In this document: positions 1-6,774 of the stretch, one piece after another
Position numbering within the stretch: position 1 is the stretch's first letter
How the letters are laid out: each line of letters opens with the position of its first letter
From: a virus
IMG/VR virus record: IMGVR_UViG_3300042331_000294
Coordinates: 1-37,118 of that record
DNA length: 37,118 nt
Strand: one strand, 5' to 3'
The notes under the pieces: generated by a model
What the model saw: the letters and a program-made list of their open reading frames with translations, nothing else
Told to the model about the DNA's origin: nothing
Databases searched by the model: none
Made by a program: the position numbers and the translations under genes

Positions 1-9
1 ATGGAGACA

Positions 10-41
10 CAAAAAAAGCCGAGCCCGTAATGGACTCGGCT
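10..41 (-). terminator. Rho-independent terminator of the leftward operon
   Basis: Read on the minus strand there is a 7-bp stem (AGCCGAG at 35-41 complement, pairing with 17-23) around an 11-nt loop. It is followed directly by a run of seven T residues (11-17 on the plus strand is all A). This is a textbook intrinsic terminator, and it lies just downstream of the last minus-strand gene. It does not work as a plus-strand terminator, because no T run follows on that strand. Confidence 0.8.
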
Positions 42-62
42 AGGGTTGGGGGTTGGGGTGGA

Positions 63-257
63 TTAGTGGCGATAGAGTCGGCCGTCGGTACCGACTCGGT
101 GTTCTAGGGTTGGGGGTGGGGGTGGTGTCTCCCGGACAGTGCAGGGGATGATCAGGGCCCGCTCAACGGCGGATTGGGCGGCCGCTAGGGATTGGGCTGT
201 AACTGTCCCGAGATAGGCGGGGGTGGATGCGGACGTGTAAACGTAGAAGGTGCGCAT
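63..257 (-). CDS. Small hypothetical protein, last gene of the leftward operon
   Basis: Encodes 64 residues starting MRTFYVYTS, with five consecutive prolines near residues 44-48 and a C-terminus ending RVGTDGRLYRH. I do not recognise a family. I chose the ATG at 257 because it lies 7 nt after the stop of the upstream gene. The longer open frame upstream of it only reads through that gene in another phase. No Shine-Dalgarno is visible, so translation may depend on coupling to the upstream gene. The proline codons come from C-rich DNA that is G-rich on the other strand and contains a 13-bp direct repeat (41-53 and 105-117). The intrinsic terminator follows about 20 nt after the stop. Confidence 0.55.
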   Translation of the reverse strand: MRTFYVYTSASTPAYLGTVTAQSLAAAQSAVERALIIPCTVRETPPPPPTLEHRVGTDGRLYRH

Positions 258-264
258 GGTCAGA

Positions 265-993
265 TTAGTTGAGAGCGTCCACCACGAACCCGCTTTGGTC
301 ATGCTTGGCTTTGCCTTTGGCTTTGAGACCGACAACGTAGCCAGAGCGGCCCGCCTTTGCACGACGGTCGAGAAAACGAAGATCCGTCACATCGCCGTCC
401 AATACGGGACGGTGTTTCCAGACTGCGGGAAGGGTGTCACGGAACACAACGGAGACGTTACCGCCTGCCCGTAGAACCTGTTCGCATTCGGATTCGTTGG
501 CTGCTGAGTCTCGAGAGAAGGTTACCGAGTAGTTCTGGGGGTGGAGGCCGCGTGCGTTGTCCAAAGCCTTTTTGATGCTTTTGGAATAATCGTAGAACGG
601 AACGGTTGGAAACAACTCCATTAGCGTGAGTCCTTTACTCGGTACGATTAAACGGTGGAAAGCAAGTTCCGACGTACCGTTGAGGCGGATACAAGGCAGA
701 AGGCCTTTGCGTTTTGCTCTGCGCACTAGTGCTTTGCAGTCTTCGAAAAGCTGCTCCATGAAGGCGTTGCGGTTGGTGAAGAAGAAGCGGGTTTTCTTGA
801 GGCGGGAAGCTTGGACGGAGTTAAAAGCGCCACGGCCGGCGCTGTTTAGGCAGGAAGATTTACACGTTCCCGCCCAAGGGCAAGCGTTCCCGACACCGGA
901 AAGGTCGGAAGGGGAAAGGTACAGGATGCCAGTAAGGTAGCTAAGTGACTCACCTTTAACGGTCTTTGCTGAGTTTGTTCCGAGTAGCTTCAT
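265..993 (-). CDS. Gp88-like phage protein with an N-terminal cysteine triad
   Basis: 242 residues. It resembles, from memory, a widespread but uncharacterised phage family related to mycobacteriophage Gp88. Visible hallmarks are Y-L-T-G-I-L-Y-L-S-P near residue 19 and a C-x5-C-x3-C cluster at Cys38, Cys44 and Cys48 followed by L-N-S-A-G-R-G. Further on are R-L-N-G-T-S-E-L at 103-110, F-Y-D-Y-S-K at 133-138 and D-G-D-V-T-D-L-R-F-L near 199-208. The N-terminal Cys triad and alternating hydrophobic strands suggest metal or Fe-S binding and possibly a barrel fold, but this is inference. It is the largest gene of the minus-strand early-type operon. The ATG is preceded by an A-rich leader without a Shine-Dalgarno. 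No biochemical role can be assigned. Confidence 0.75.
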   Translation of the reverse strand: MKLLGTNSAKTVKGESLSYLTGILYLSPSDLSGVGNACPWAGTCKSSCLNSAGRGAFNSVQASRLKKTRFFFTNRNAFMEQLFEDCKALVRRAKRKGLLPCIRLNGTSELAFHRLIVPSKGLTLMELFPTVPFYDYSKSIKKALDNARGLHPQNYSVTFSRDSAANESECEQVLRAGGNVSVVFRDTLPAVWKHRPVLDGDVTDLRFLDRRAKAGRSGYVVGLKAKGKAKHDQSGFVVDALN

Positions 994-1029
994 TTTTTTG
1001 GTAGTAGTAAAGGGTTGGAATGGCTGGGG

Positions 1030-1284
1030 TTATTCTGAAAGGTTCACAAACTGAAAAGCGATGTTCTCTCTTTCTTGAAGGGTTCTGAACTTTTCGGAAA
1101 GCCTAGGTGCGTTGCAAAGTTCGTATTTAAAGGCTCTTACTGAAACAAGGCTCATGTCGCATCCGCCGAAAGTGAAGGCGTCGAGAACAGCGTCGAGTTC
1201 ATCAAGTTCCTGTTCATCAAGGGATTCCATAAAATCTGATAGATTGACGTAGCTTGCTTTTAGGGATTTGGTTTTGATGCTCAT
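1030..1284 (-). CDS. Hypothetical acidic small protein
   Basis: 84 residues, rich in Asp and Glu between residues 16 and 37 (E-S-L-D-E-Q-E-L-D-E-L-D). No family is recognised and there is no membrane segment or signal peptide. Such small acidic proteins in early phage operons are often host-takeover or anti-defence factors, but nothing here proves it. The start codon follows an unusual leader made of tandem 7-nt units (ACAAACC on the coding strand) and a short A run, with no Shine-Dalgarno. The gene lies 36 nt upstream of the Cys-triad gene and is probably cotranscribed with it. Confidence 0.6.
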   Translation of the reverse strand: MSIKTKSLKASYVNLSDFMESLDEQELDELDAVLDAFTFGGCDMSLVSVRAFKYELCNAPRLSEKFRTLQERENIAFQFVNLSE

Positions 1285-1290
1285 TTTTAG

Positions 1291-1317
1291 TTTGTGGTTT
1301 GTGGTTTGTGGTTTGTG
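1291..1317. repeat. Tandem 7-bp repeat in a 5' leader
   Basis: On the plus strand the unit TTTGTGG occurs three times in a row (1291-1297, 1298-1304, 1305-1311) followed by a partial fourth copy. On the coding (minus) strand this gives CACAAAC-type repeats ending 6 nt before the ATG at 1284. The repeat occupies the place where a ribosome-binding site would normally lie. Confidence 0.85.
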
Positions 1318-1326
1318 CTGAGGGGG

Positions 1327-1482
1327 TTAGGAAAGGAGTGAACGCCAGAGGAGAACGGTGCTCCAGAGAAAGAGCGCCATGACGCAAAGCGCTTCGGGAA
1401 GAGAAAGGTGAAGTTGGGAGAGCGCGAGGATGTCGGCTGTGGTGAGGGTGAGGAATCCGAGAGATAAGAGGTTGTTTTTCAT
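1327..1482 (-). CDS. Small membrane protein, hypothetical
   Basis: 51 residues beginning MKNNLLSLGFLTL. It is strongly hydrophobic, with one long or two short membrane segments (about residues 5-18 and 30-48) and an arginine near the C-terminus. The ATG at 1482 was chosen because the sequence before it (CCTAAACCC-ATG-AAAAA) closely repeats the leader of the next gene upstream (CCTAAAACC-ATG-AAAAA). The longer open frame would overlap that gene. No family is recognised. A role in superinfection exclusion or membrane modification is possible but unsupported. Confidence 0.55.
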   Translation of the reverse strand: MKNNLLSLGFLTLTTADILALSQLHLSLPEALCVMALFLWSTVLLWRSLLS

Positions 1483-1495
1483 GGGTTTAGGTTGG

Positions 1496-1666
1496 TTAAG
1501 CTTCGATGAGTTCAAAAGTGATGTCTTCTCTATCGGTTTGCGATTCAAGGTCTTGCATCACTGAGAGTGCTTCGGAGTAGGGCAGTGGGTCTGAGTAGGT
1601 CTGGGGTTCGTTCCAAGCGACGCCGGTTGTTCTGCCAGATACGATATACAAGGGGCTATTTTTCAT
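1496..1666 (-). CDS. Hypothetical protein, first gene of the leftward operon
   Basis: 56 residues beginning MKNSPLYIVSGRTTG, with an acidic C-terminal half (D-R-E-D-I-T-F-E-L-I-E-A). The shape, a strand-rich start followed by an amphipathic helix with P-Y-S-E-A-L-S-V-M, is common in tiny phage early proteins that bind host enzymes. No family is recognised. The start at 1666 is supported by the CCTAAAACC leader shared with the following gene. It is the promoter-proximal gene of the minus-strand operon and faces the divergent control region at 1667-1824. Confidence 0.55.
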   Translation of the reverse strand: MKNSPLYIVSGRTTGVAWNEPQTYSDPLPYSEALSVMQDLESQTDREDITFELIEA

Positions 1667-1824
1667 GGTTTTAGGTTTTTCTGATTGCGTTCGCGTCGTG
1701 CGAACTTGGTGCAACTTTGGCGCAACTTGTGGGGTGTGGCAACAACAAAAATGCGCATTTTTTGCGCGCCTGGTGTGTGGATGTTCTCGCTTTGGTCCCT
1801 ATGTTGAGAATCTTTTAGGAACTG
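1667..1824. promoter_or_regulatory. Divergent control region with 11-bp repeats
   Basis: This gap separates the leftward operon from the rightward packaging genes. It holds three adjacent 11-bp units, TGCGAACTTGG (1699-1709), TGCAACTTTGG (1710-1720) and CGCAACTTGTG (1721-1731). It also contains an ATGCGCAT palindrome (1751-1758) followed by a T run and TGCGCGC. A TTTTAGGAACTG sequence just before 1825 supplies a modest Shine-Dalgarno for the first rightward gene. I see no convincing sigma-70 -35/-10 pair. The repeats look like operator or initiator sites. Confidence 0.5.
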
Positions 1825-2169
1825 ATGGCACTTGATAGGAATGTTACGGGAAGGGCTAAAGGAACTCCGAACAAGTTCACTGCCTTCCTTAAAGAGGCGA
1901 TGCAAACATCCTTTGAGCGTCTTGGCGGTCCCGCGTACTTAGAAGAAGTGGGAAGAAGGGATCCCAAGACGTACTGCGCGCTTCTCTCGAAGATGTTCCC
2001 ACGCCAAGACAAGCCAAACCAAGCTGCAGAAGGCGCCGTCTCCACGCTATCGGATGCTGAGATTAGGCAAAGGGTAGCGGGAATGCTGCGTGAAGGGTTG
2101 TCGCCAGCAGGCATCGAAACAGGGGAAGTAGTTGACGCTGTGGAGGTTGGAGAGAAAAGTGGTACTTGA
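1825..2169 (+). CDS. Putative terminase small subunit
   Basis: 114 residues. The N-terminus (R-A-K-G-T-P-N-K-F-T-A-F-L-K-E-A) followed by a helical segment with D-P-K-T-Y-C-A-L-L-S-K-M-F-P matches a common pattern of phage DNA-binding or small-terminase proteins. In those, a basic K-G-x-P-N-K motif precedes helices that end in L-L-x-K-x-x-P. The C-terminal part is acidic and likely contacts the large subunit. Position directly before the large terminase supports the call. The ATG has an AGGA-type ribosome site 8 nt upstream. The role would be to recognise phage DNA and load the motor. Family assignment is from memory, so confidence is moderate. Confidence 0.6.
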   Translation: MALDRNVTGRAKGTPNKFTAFLKEAMQTSFERLGGPAYLEEVGRRDPKTYCALLSKMFPRQDKPNQAAEGAVSTLSDAEIRQRVAGMLREGLSPAGIETGEVVDAVEVGEKSGT

Positions 2170-2338
2170 TGTTCAAGTCAATCAAAACGAGTTTAGTGTC
2201 AGTCATCAGGGATTCCAGCGCTAGGTTGCACATTGATTTATAAATAAATCACGAATCCAAACATACCTAAAACCCCCTGAACCCATCCAGAACTTACAGC
2301 GGAGACGGCGGCGTCTCCGTGAATGTCGCTATTAGACC
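2170..2338. promoter_or_regulatory. Gap with two hairpins before the large terminase
   Basis: Contains an AT-rich dyad TGATTTA-taaa-TAAATCA (2234-2251). It also holds a GC-rich hairpin CGGAGAC-ggcggc-GTCTCCG (2300-2319) that ends 19 nt before the GTG start of the large terminase. No Shine-Dalgarno lies between the hairpin and the GTG. These structures could regulate terminase translation, or could be part of a packaging recognition site, which in many phages lies near the terminase genes. No gene is visible in this gap. Confidence 0.4.
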
Positions 2339-3784
2339 GTGAAAGAACTCAGTCCAGAAGAGAAAGCAGAACTGGTTATGTGCCTCGAGGAACTCCAGAG
2401 GCGCAAGCGCGAGCGCCGTTTGCTCGGTTACTACCCAGACACCGGACCCCTCAGGCGGGAGCTCTACAAGAAGCACCTAGCCTTCTTCGAGGCGGGGGCG
2501 AAGTACAAGGAGCGTCTGATGATGGCAGCCAACCGCGTCGGGAAGACCGAGGGCATCGGCGGCTTCGAGATGGCGGTACACCTCACGGGCCGGTACCCCT
2601 CATGGTGGACGGGCCGCCGGTTCGACCGGCCCATCTCGGCGTGGGCGGCAGGGGACACCGGTAAGACCTCACGGGACATCTTGCAGACGAAGCTGCTGGG
2701 ACCGGCTGGGAGTCACGGCACGGGCCTCATCCCGAAGGAAGACATCCTGCGGGTGTCGGCCAAGGCCGGTATCGCTGACGCGGTGGAAATCATCGTGGTC
2801 CGGCACGCCTCAGGCGGAGAGTCGCGGTTAACGCTCAAGAGCTACGACCAGCGTCGCGAGAGCTTCCAGGGGACGGAGCAGGACATCATCTGGCTGGACG
2901 AGGAGCCGCCATTGGACATCTACACGGAGTCGCTGCTGCGAACGATGACGAACGACGGTATGGTGATGCTGACGTTCACGCCGCTCTTGGGGATGAGCGA
3001 GACGGTGATGGCGTTCTTGAGAGACGGTGAGGTGTGTGAGCGGGCGGAGGGGACGAAGTTCGTGGGGATGGCGACGTGGGACGACGTACCGCACCTGAGC
3101 CAAAAGCAGAAGGAGGACCTGTGGTCGAGTATACCGCCCTTCCAGAGGGATGCGCGGTCGAAGGGGGTGCCGCAGCTGGGGGCAGGGGCGATTTATCCTG
3201 TGCCCGAGAGCGAGCTGGTTGTGCCTGACTTCGAGGTACCGGTGCACTGGCCGAGGGTGTTTGGGATGGACGTGGGCTGGAACAAGACAGCGGCGGTGTT
3301 TGGAGCGTTGGACCAGCAGAGTGATACGTTGTACCTGTACTCGGAGCATTACAGAGGGCAGGCGGAGCCGGCGATTCACGCGGAGGCGATAAATGCGCGT
3401 GGGCGTGGGATACCTGGGGTGATTGACCCTGCCTCCCGTGGCAGAACGCAGGTAGACGGGCAGCAGTTGTTTGTGCGCTACCGGCAGATGGGCTTGGACT
3501 TGACGGTGGCGAACAACGCGGTGGAGACGGGGATATACGACGTGTGGCAGCGGATGTCGACGGGTCGGCTGAAGGTGTTTAAGAGCATGACGAACTGGGT
3601 AGCGGAGTTCCGGTTGTACCGGCGGGACGATAAGGGTAGGGTTGTGAAGGAGAACGACCACTTGATGGATGCGACGCGGTATTTGGTGGTGAGCGGTCTT
3701 AACCGAGCGGCCTTGAGTCTGAAGAAGCGGATGCAGAAGCTCATTGACGTGGTACCGGTGATGAACTTCTTCTCGAGGAAGTAG
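2339..3784 (+). CDS. terL: Terminase large subunit (packaging ATPase and nuclease)
   Basis: 481 residues. The N-terminal motor domain has a Walker A-like motif A-N-R-V-G-K-T (64-70) and a Walker B I-I-W-L-D-E-E-P (183-190), with T-F-T-P (212-215) as the likely coupling motif. The C-terminal RNase H-like nuclease shows G-M-D-V-G-W (Asp311), V-I-D-P (Asp363) and H-L-M-D-A-T-R-Y (Asp444), a plausible metal-binding triad. It cuts and translocates phage DNA into proheads through the portal. An in-frame TAG lies only 3 nt upstream of the GTG at 2339, so translation starts there or further in. The GTG lacks a clear Shine-Dalgarno, which may keep expression low. Length is normal for the family. Confidence 0.92.
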   Translation: MKELSPEEKAELVMCLEELQRRKRERRLLGYYPDTGPLRRELYKKHLAFFEAGAKYKERLMMAANRVGKTEGIGGFEMAVHLTGRYPSWWTGRRFDRPISAWAAGDTGKTSRDILQTKLLGPAGSHGTGLIPKEDILRVSAKAGIADAVEIIVVRHASGGESRLTLKSYDQRRESFQGTEQDIIWLDEEPPLDIYTESLLRTMTNDGMVMLTFTPLLGMSETVMAFLRDGEVCERAEGTKFVGMATWDDVPHLSQKQKEDLWSSIPPFQRDARSKGVPQLGAGAIYPVPESELVVPDFEVPVHWPRVFGMDVGWNKTAAVFGALDQQSDTLYLYSEHYRGQAEPAIHAEAINARGRGIPGVIDPASRGRTQVDGQQLFVRYRQMGLDLTVANNAVETGIYDVWQRMSTGRLKVFKSMTNWVAEFRLYRRDDKGRVVKENDHLMDATRYLVVSGLNRAALSLKKRMQKLIDVVPVMNFFSRK

Positions 3785-3823
3785 CAGGCCCCGAGCCCCA
3801 TTGACACAAGCCCTTAAACCCGC

Positions 3824-5872
3824 ATGATGATGAGCATGAAGAACGATCCGGTTAAGGTCCACGCGGACGCGCTTGCGGAGTTTGACCGCATACAAGAGGT
3901 GCTCAGGAACGAGCGTTTGCAGTGCCTGCAAGACCGCCGGTTTTGTTCGATCCCCGGGGCCCAGTGGGAGGGGCCGCTCTCTGAGCAGTACGAGAACCGG
4001 CCGAGGTTCGAGGTGAACAAGACGCAGCTTGCAGTGATGCGCATCATCAACGACTACCGGTCGAACCGCATCACGGTGGAGTACGTCCCCAAGGAAAAGG
4101 AGTACGAGTCACTGGCGGAGACGTGCAACGGTCTCTTTCGGGCGACGGAAGTGGACTCAAGCGCGGAAGAGGCGTACGACAACGCCTTTGAAGAGGCGGT
4201 GACCGGTGGGTTTGGGGCGTTGCGCCTGCGCAACGAGTACGAGGACGAGTACAGCGGTGAGAGCGACGAGCAGCGCATATGTATTGAGCCGATTTACGAC
4301 GCGGACTCCTCGGTGTACTTTGACTTGAACGCGAAGCGGCAAGATAAGGCAGACGCGAAACGGTGCTTTGTGATTACGGCCTTAACCCGTGAGGACTACG
4401 AAGCGGAGTGGGGGGACGACCCCACGACGTGGCCGAAAGAGATTACGCGCACCCAGTTCGACTGGCAGACGCCGGATGTGGTGTATGTGGCGGAGTACTA
4501 CCGTGTGGAGGAGACGACGGACTACATGGTGACGTTTGAGGGGCTTACGGGGGATGAGGAGAAGGAGCTTTTGTCGGTGCTCAAGGAAGGCAAGATGGAG
4601 GAGATGGAGGCGCTTGGGTACAAGGAAGTTAAGCGCAAGAAGATTAAGCAGAAGAAGGTTCACAAGTGGATTATGTCTGGGGGCAAGATCCTTGAGGACT
4701 GCGGGTACATTGCGGGGCGGTGCATCCCGATTGTGCCGGTGTACGGCAAGCGGTGGTTTGTGGACAACGTGGAGCGGTGCATGGGGCATGTGCGGCTCGC
4801 CAAAGACATGCAGCGCCTAAAGAACATGCAGCTCTCTAAGCTCGCAGAGATTTCGGCGCTCTCGTCCATGGAGAAGCCCATCTTCATGCCCGAGCAGGTA
4901 GCGGGGCATCAGGTGATGTGGGCGGAAGATAACCTCAAGAACTACCCGTACCTGCTGGTGAACGGCATTACGGACGCGCAAGGCGCGGTGCAACCGGCAC
5001 CGCCGTTGGCGTACACAAAAGCCCCGCAGGTGCCCCCTGCGATGGCGGCGTTGTTGGGGGTTACGGACATTGATATGCAGCAGCTCCTTGGGAGCCAAGG
5101 CAACGGGGACAAGATGGTGTCCCACGTTACCAGTAAGGCTGTGGACTTGGTGATGCAGCGCCTCGACATGCAGAGCTACATCTACGTGTCCAACATGGCC
5201 AAGGCCATTAAGCGCGTGGGCGAGATTTGGCTGTCCATGGCCAAAGACGTGTTCGTGGAAGATAAGCGCAAGATGAAGGTTGTGACGTCCAACGGCGAAC
5301 AGGACGAGATTGAGCTTATGACACCGGTGATTAACCCTGAGACCGGTGAGCTTGAGTACGACAACGACCTGTCAGAAGCCGAGTTTGACGTGGCGGTGGA
5401 CGTGGGACCGTCTTCAACAACGAAGCGGCAAGCAACGGTGCAGGCGCTGCTCTCGATGATGGCGGTAACGCAAGACCCTGAGACGATGAACGTGCTCTCG
5501 TCGATGGCGATGATGAACATGGAAGGCGAAGGGCTTGGGGACGTGCGCAGCTACTTCCGCAAGAAGCTGCTGAAGATGGGCGCGGTTAAACCCACTGAGC
5601 AAGAGGCCCAGGAGCTCCTTGCCGAGGCCCAGAACGCCCAACCGGACGTTCAGGCGCAGTACTTCGCAGCAGAGGCGCAAAGGGCAAATGCGCTCGCTAC
5701 AAAGGCACAGGCCGACACGGTGCTTACGCTGGCAAGGGCCGAGGAGACGCGGGCGAAGACCGAGGAAACGATTGCAAAAGCTGGTCAGATTGATCAGGAC
5801 AAGGCGATGAAGCTGGCGGACCGCATCGAGGACGATGTGCAGAAGCTGGTAGCGCCGGTGCAAACATTTTAG
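3824..5872 (+). CDS. P22-like portal protein
   Basis: 682 residues, the size of P22 gp1-type portals. The N-terminal region (R-F-C-S-I-P-G-A-Q-W and N-R-P-R-F-E-V-N-K-T) and the middle (D-Y-R-S-N-R-I-T-V-E-Y-V) match the pattern I know for P22-like portals. The last 100 or so residues are Ala/Gln/Glu-rich and predicted helical, like the long barrel of P22 portal. Twelve copies would form the ring through which DNA enters and leaves and to which the gp4-like adaptor binds. The start has a cluster of in-frame ATG codons (3824, 3827, 3830 with ATG-AGC, then 3836), so the exact start is uncertain. It sits 39 nt after the terminase and no Shine-Dalgarno is evident. Confidence 0.88.
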   Translation: MMMSMKNDPVKVHADALAEFDRIQEVLRNERLQCLQDRRFCSIPGAQWEGPLSEQYENRPRFEVNKTQLAVMRIINDYRSNRITVEYVPKEKEYESLAETCNGLFRATEVDSSAEEAYDNAFEEAVTGGFGALRLRNEYEDEYSGESDEQRICIEPIYDADSSVYFDLNAKRQDKADAKRCFVITALTREDYEAEWGDDPTTWPKEITRTQFDWQTPDVVYVAEYYRVEETTDYMVTFEGLTGDEEKELLSVLKEGKMEEMEALGYKEVKRKKIKQKKVHKWIMSGGKILEDCGYIAGRCIPIVPVYGKRWFVDNVERCMGHVRLAKDMQRLKNMQLSKLAEISALSSMEKPIFMPEQVAGHQVMWAEDNLKNYPYLLVNGITDAQGAVQPAPPLAYTKAPQVPPAMAALLGVTDIDMQQLLGSQGNGDKMVSHVTSKAVDLVMQRLDMQSYIYVSNMAKAIKRVGEIWLSMAKDVFVEDKRKMKVVTSNGEQDEIELMTPVINPETGELEYDNDLSEAEFDVAVDVGPSSTTKRQATVQALLSMMAVTQDPETMNVLSSMAMMNMEGEGLGDVRSYFRKKLLKMGAVKPTEQEAQELLAEAQNAQPDVQAQYFAAEAQRANALATKAQADTVLTLARAEETRAKTEETIAKAGQIDQDKAMKLADRIEDDVQKLVAPVQTF

Positions 5873-5898
5873 TGGACAGACCCACTAATTGAGAAAAA

Positions 5899-6771
5899 AT
5901 GGAGAACAACAACACGGCAGTAGATGCTGAAGTTGTCTTGGAAGATGAGGAAGCTCCCGTAGCGGAGGCTGTGGCTGAGGAGACCGGTACGCCGGCGACC
6001 TCGGAGCCAGCCAAAGACGGGGAAGCGACCGCTTCAGAAGAGATCGACGTCAGCATCGGGGATTCGCCAACCCAGAAAGAGGACGCAGAGAAAGCACCGG
6101 AATGGGTGCGTGAAGTGCGTAAAACCAATCGGGAACTGCACCGTAAGAATCGGGAGCTAGAAGAGAAGCTGAAGGCAATATCGGCAACTGAGAACAATCC
6201 GGTTGACCCTGGGCCGAAGCCGACACTTGAAGGCGCTGATTACGACACGGAGAAGTACGAGGCCAAGCTGGCAGAGTGGTTTGACCGGAAACGGAAAGCT
6301 GCTGAACTCCAAGCCAAGGCCGAGGAAGAGCAGCAAGCCCAACAAGCAGAGTGGCACAAGAAGCTTGAGAACTACGCGAAGTCCAAGACTGAGCTTAAGG
6401 TTCGAGACTACGAAGATGCCGAATCTGCGGTGCAAGAGGTGTTGAACACGACTCAACAAGGGATCCTGTTGCAGGGTTCAGACAACTCGGCATTGCTGGT
6501 GTACGCGCTGGGTAAAAACCCCAAGAAAGCGAAAGAACTCTCTGAGATAAAAGACCCAGTGAGGTTCGCGTTCGCGGTGGCCAAACTTGAAACACAACTC
6601 AAGGTGACAAAGAAAACTGCTCCTCCTCCAGAGAAGACCCCACCGTCCGGCGGGGCTAGGTCAACCGGTGGTTCCGACGAAGTGTTGGACAACCTACGCG
6701 CAAAGGCCGAGCGCACCGGTGACTACACGCAAGTAATCGCCTACAAACGTCAATTGCAGTCAAAAAAGTAA
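5899..6771 (+). CDS. Scaffolding protein
   Basis: 290 residues, highly charged and predicted helical. There is an acidic N-terminus (residues 8-60), a coiled-coil stretch at about 75-95 (R-K-T-N-R-E-L-H-R-K-N-R-E-L-E-E-K) and another at 125-160. The C-terminus is basic (Y-K-R-Q-L-Q-S-K-K), as in P22-like scaffolds, where basic C-terminal helices bind the coat protein. Position between portal and coat is diagnostic. It would direct shell assembly and leave before maturation. The start codon follows an A-rich leader (GAGAAAAA-ATG) rather than a Shine-Dalgarno. It lies 26 nt after the portal and 3 nt before the coat gene. Confidence 0.85.
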   Translation: MENNNTAVDAEVVLEDEEAPVAEAVAEETGTPATSEPAKDGEATASEEIDVSIGDSPTQKEDAEKAPEWVREVRKTNRELHRKNRELEEKLKAISATENNPVDPGPKPTLEGADYDTEKYEAKLAEWFDRKRKAAELQAKAEEEQQAQQAEWHKKLENYAKSKTELKVRDYEDAESAVQEVLNTTQQGILLQGSDNSALLVYALGKNPKKAKELSEIKDPVRFAFAVAKLETQLKVTKKTAPPPEKTPPSGGARSTGGSDEVLDNLRAKAERTGDYTQVIAYKRQLQSKK

Positions 6772-6774
6772 CCT

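Noticed and set aside
2828-3931. Long open frame (367 codons) on the minus strand across the large terminase
   Set aside because: Composition is dominated by His, Arg, Leu and Val, as expected of a shadow of a GC-rich gene. The plus-strand terminase has all motifs.
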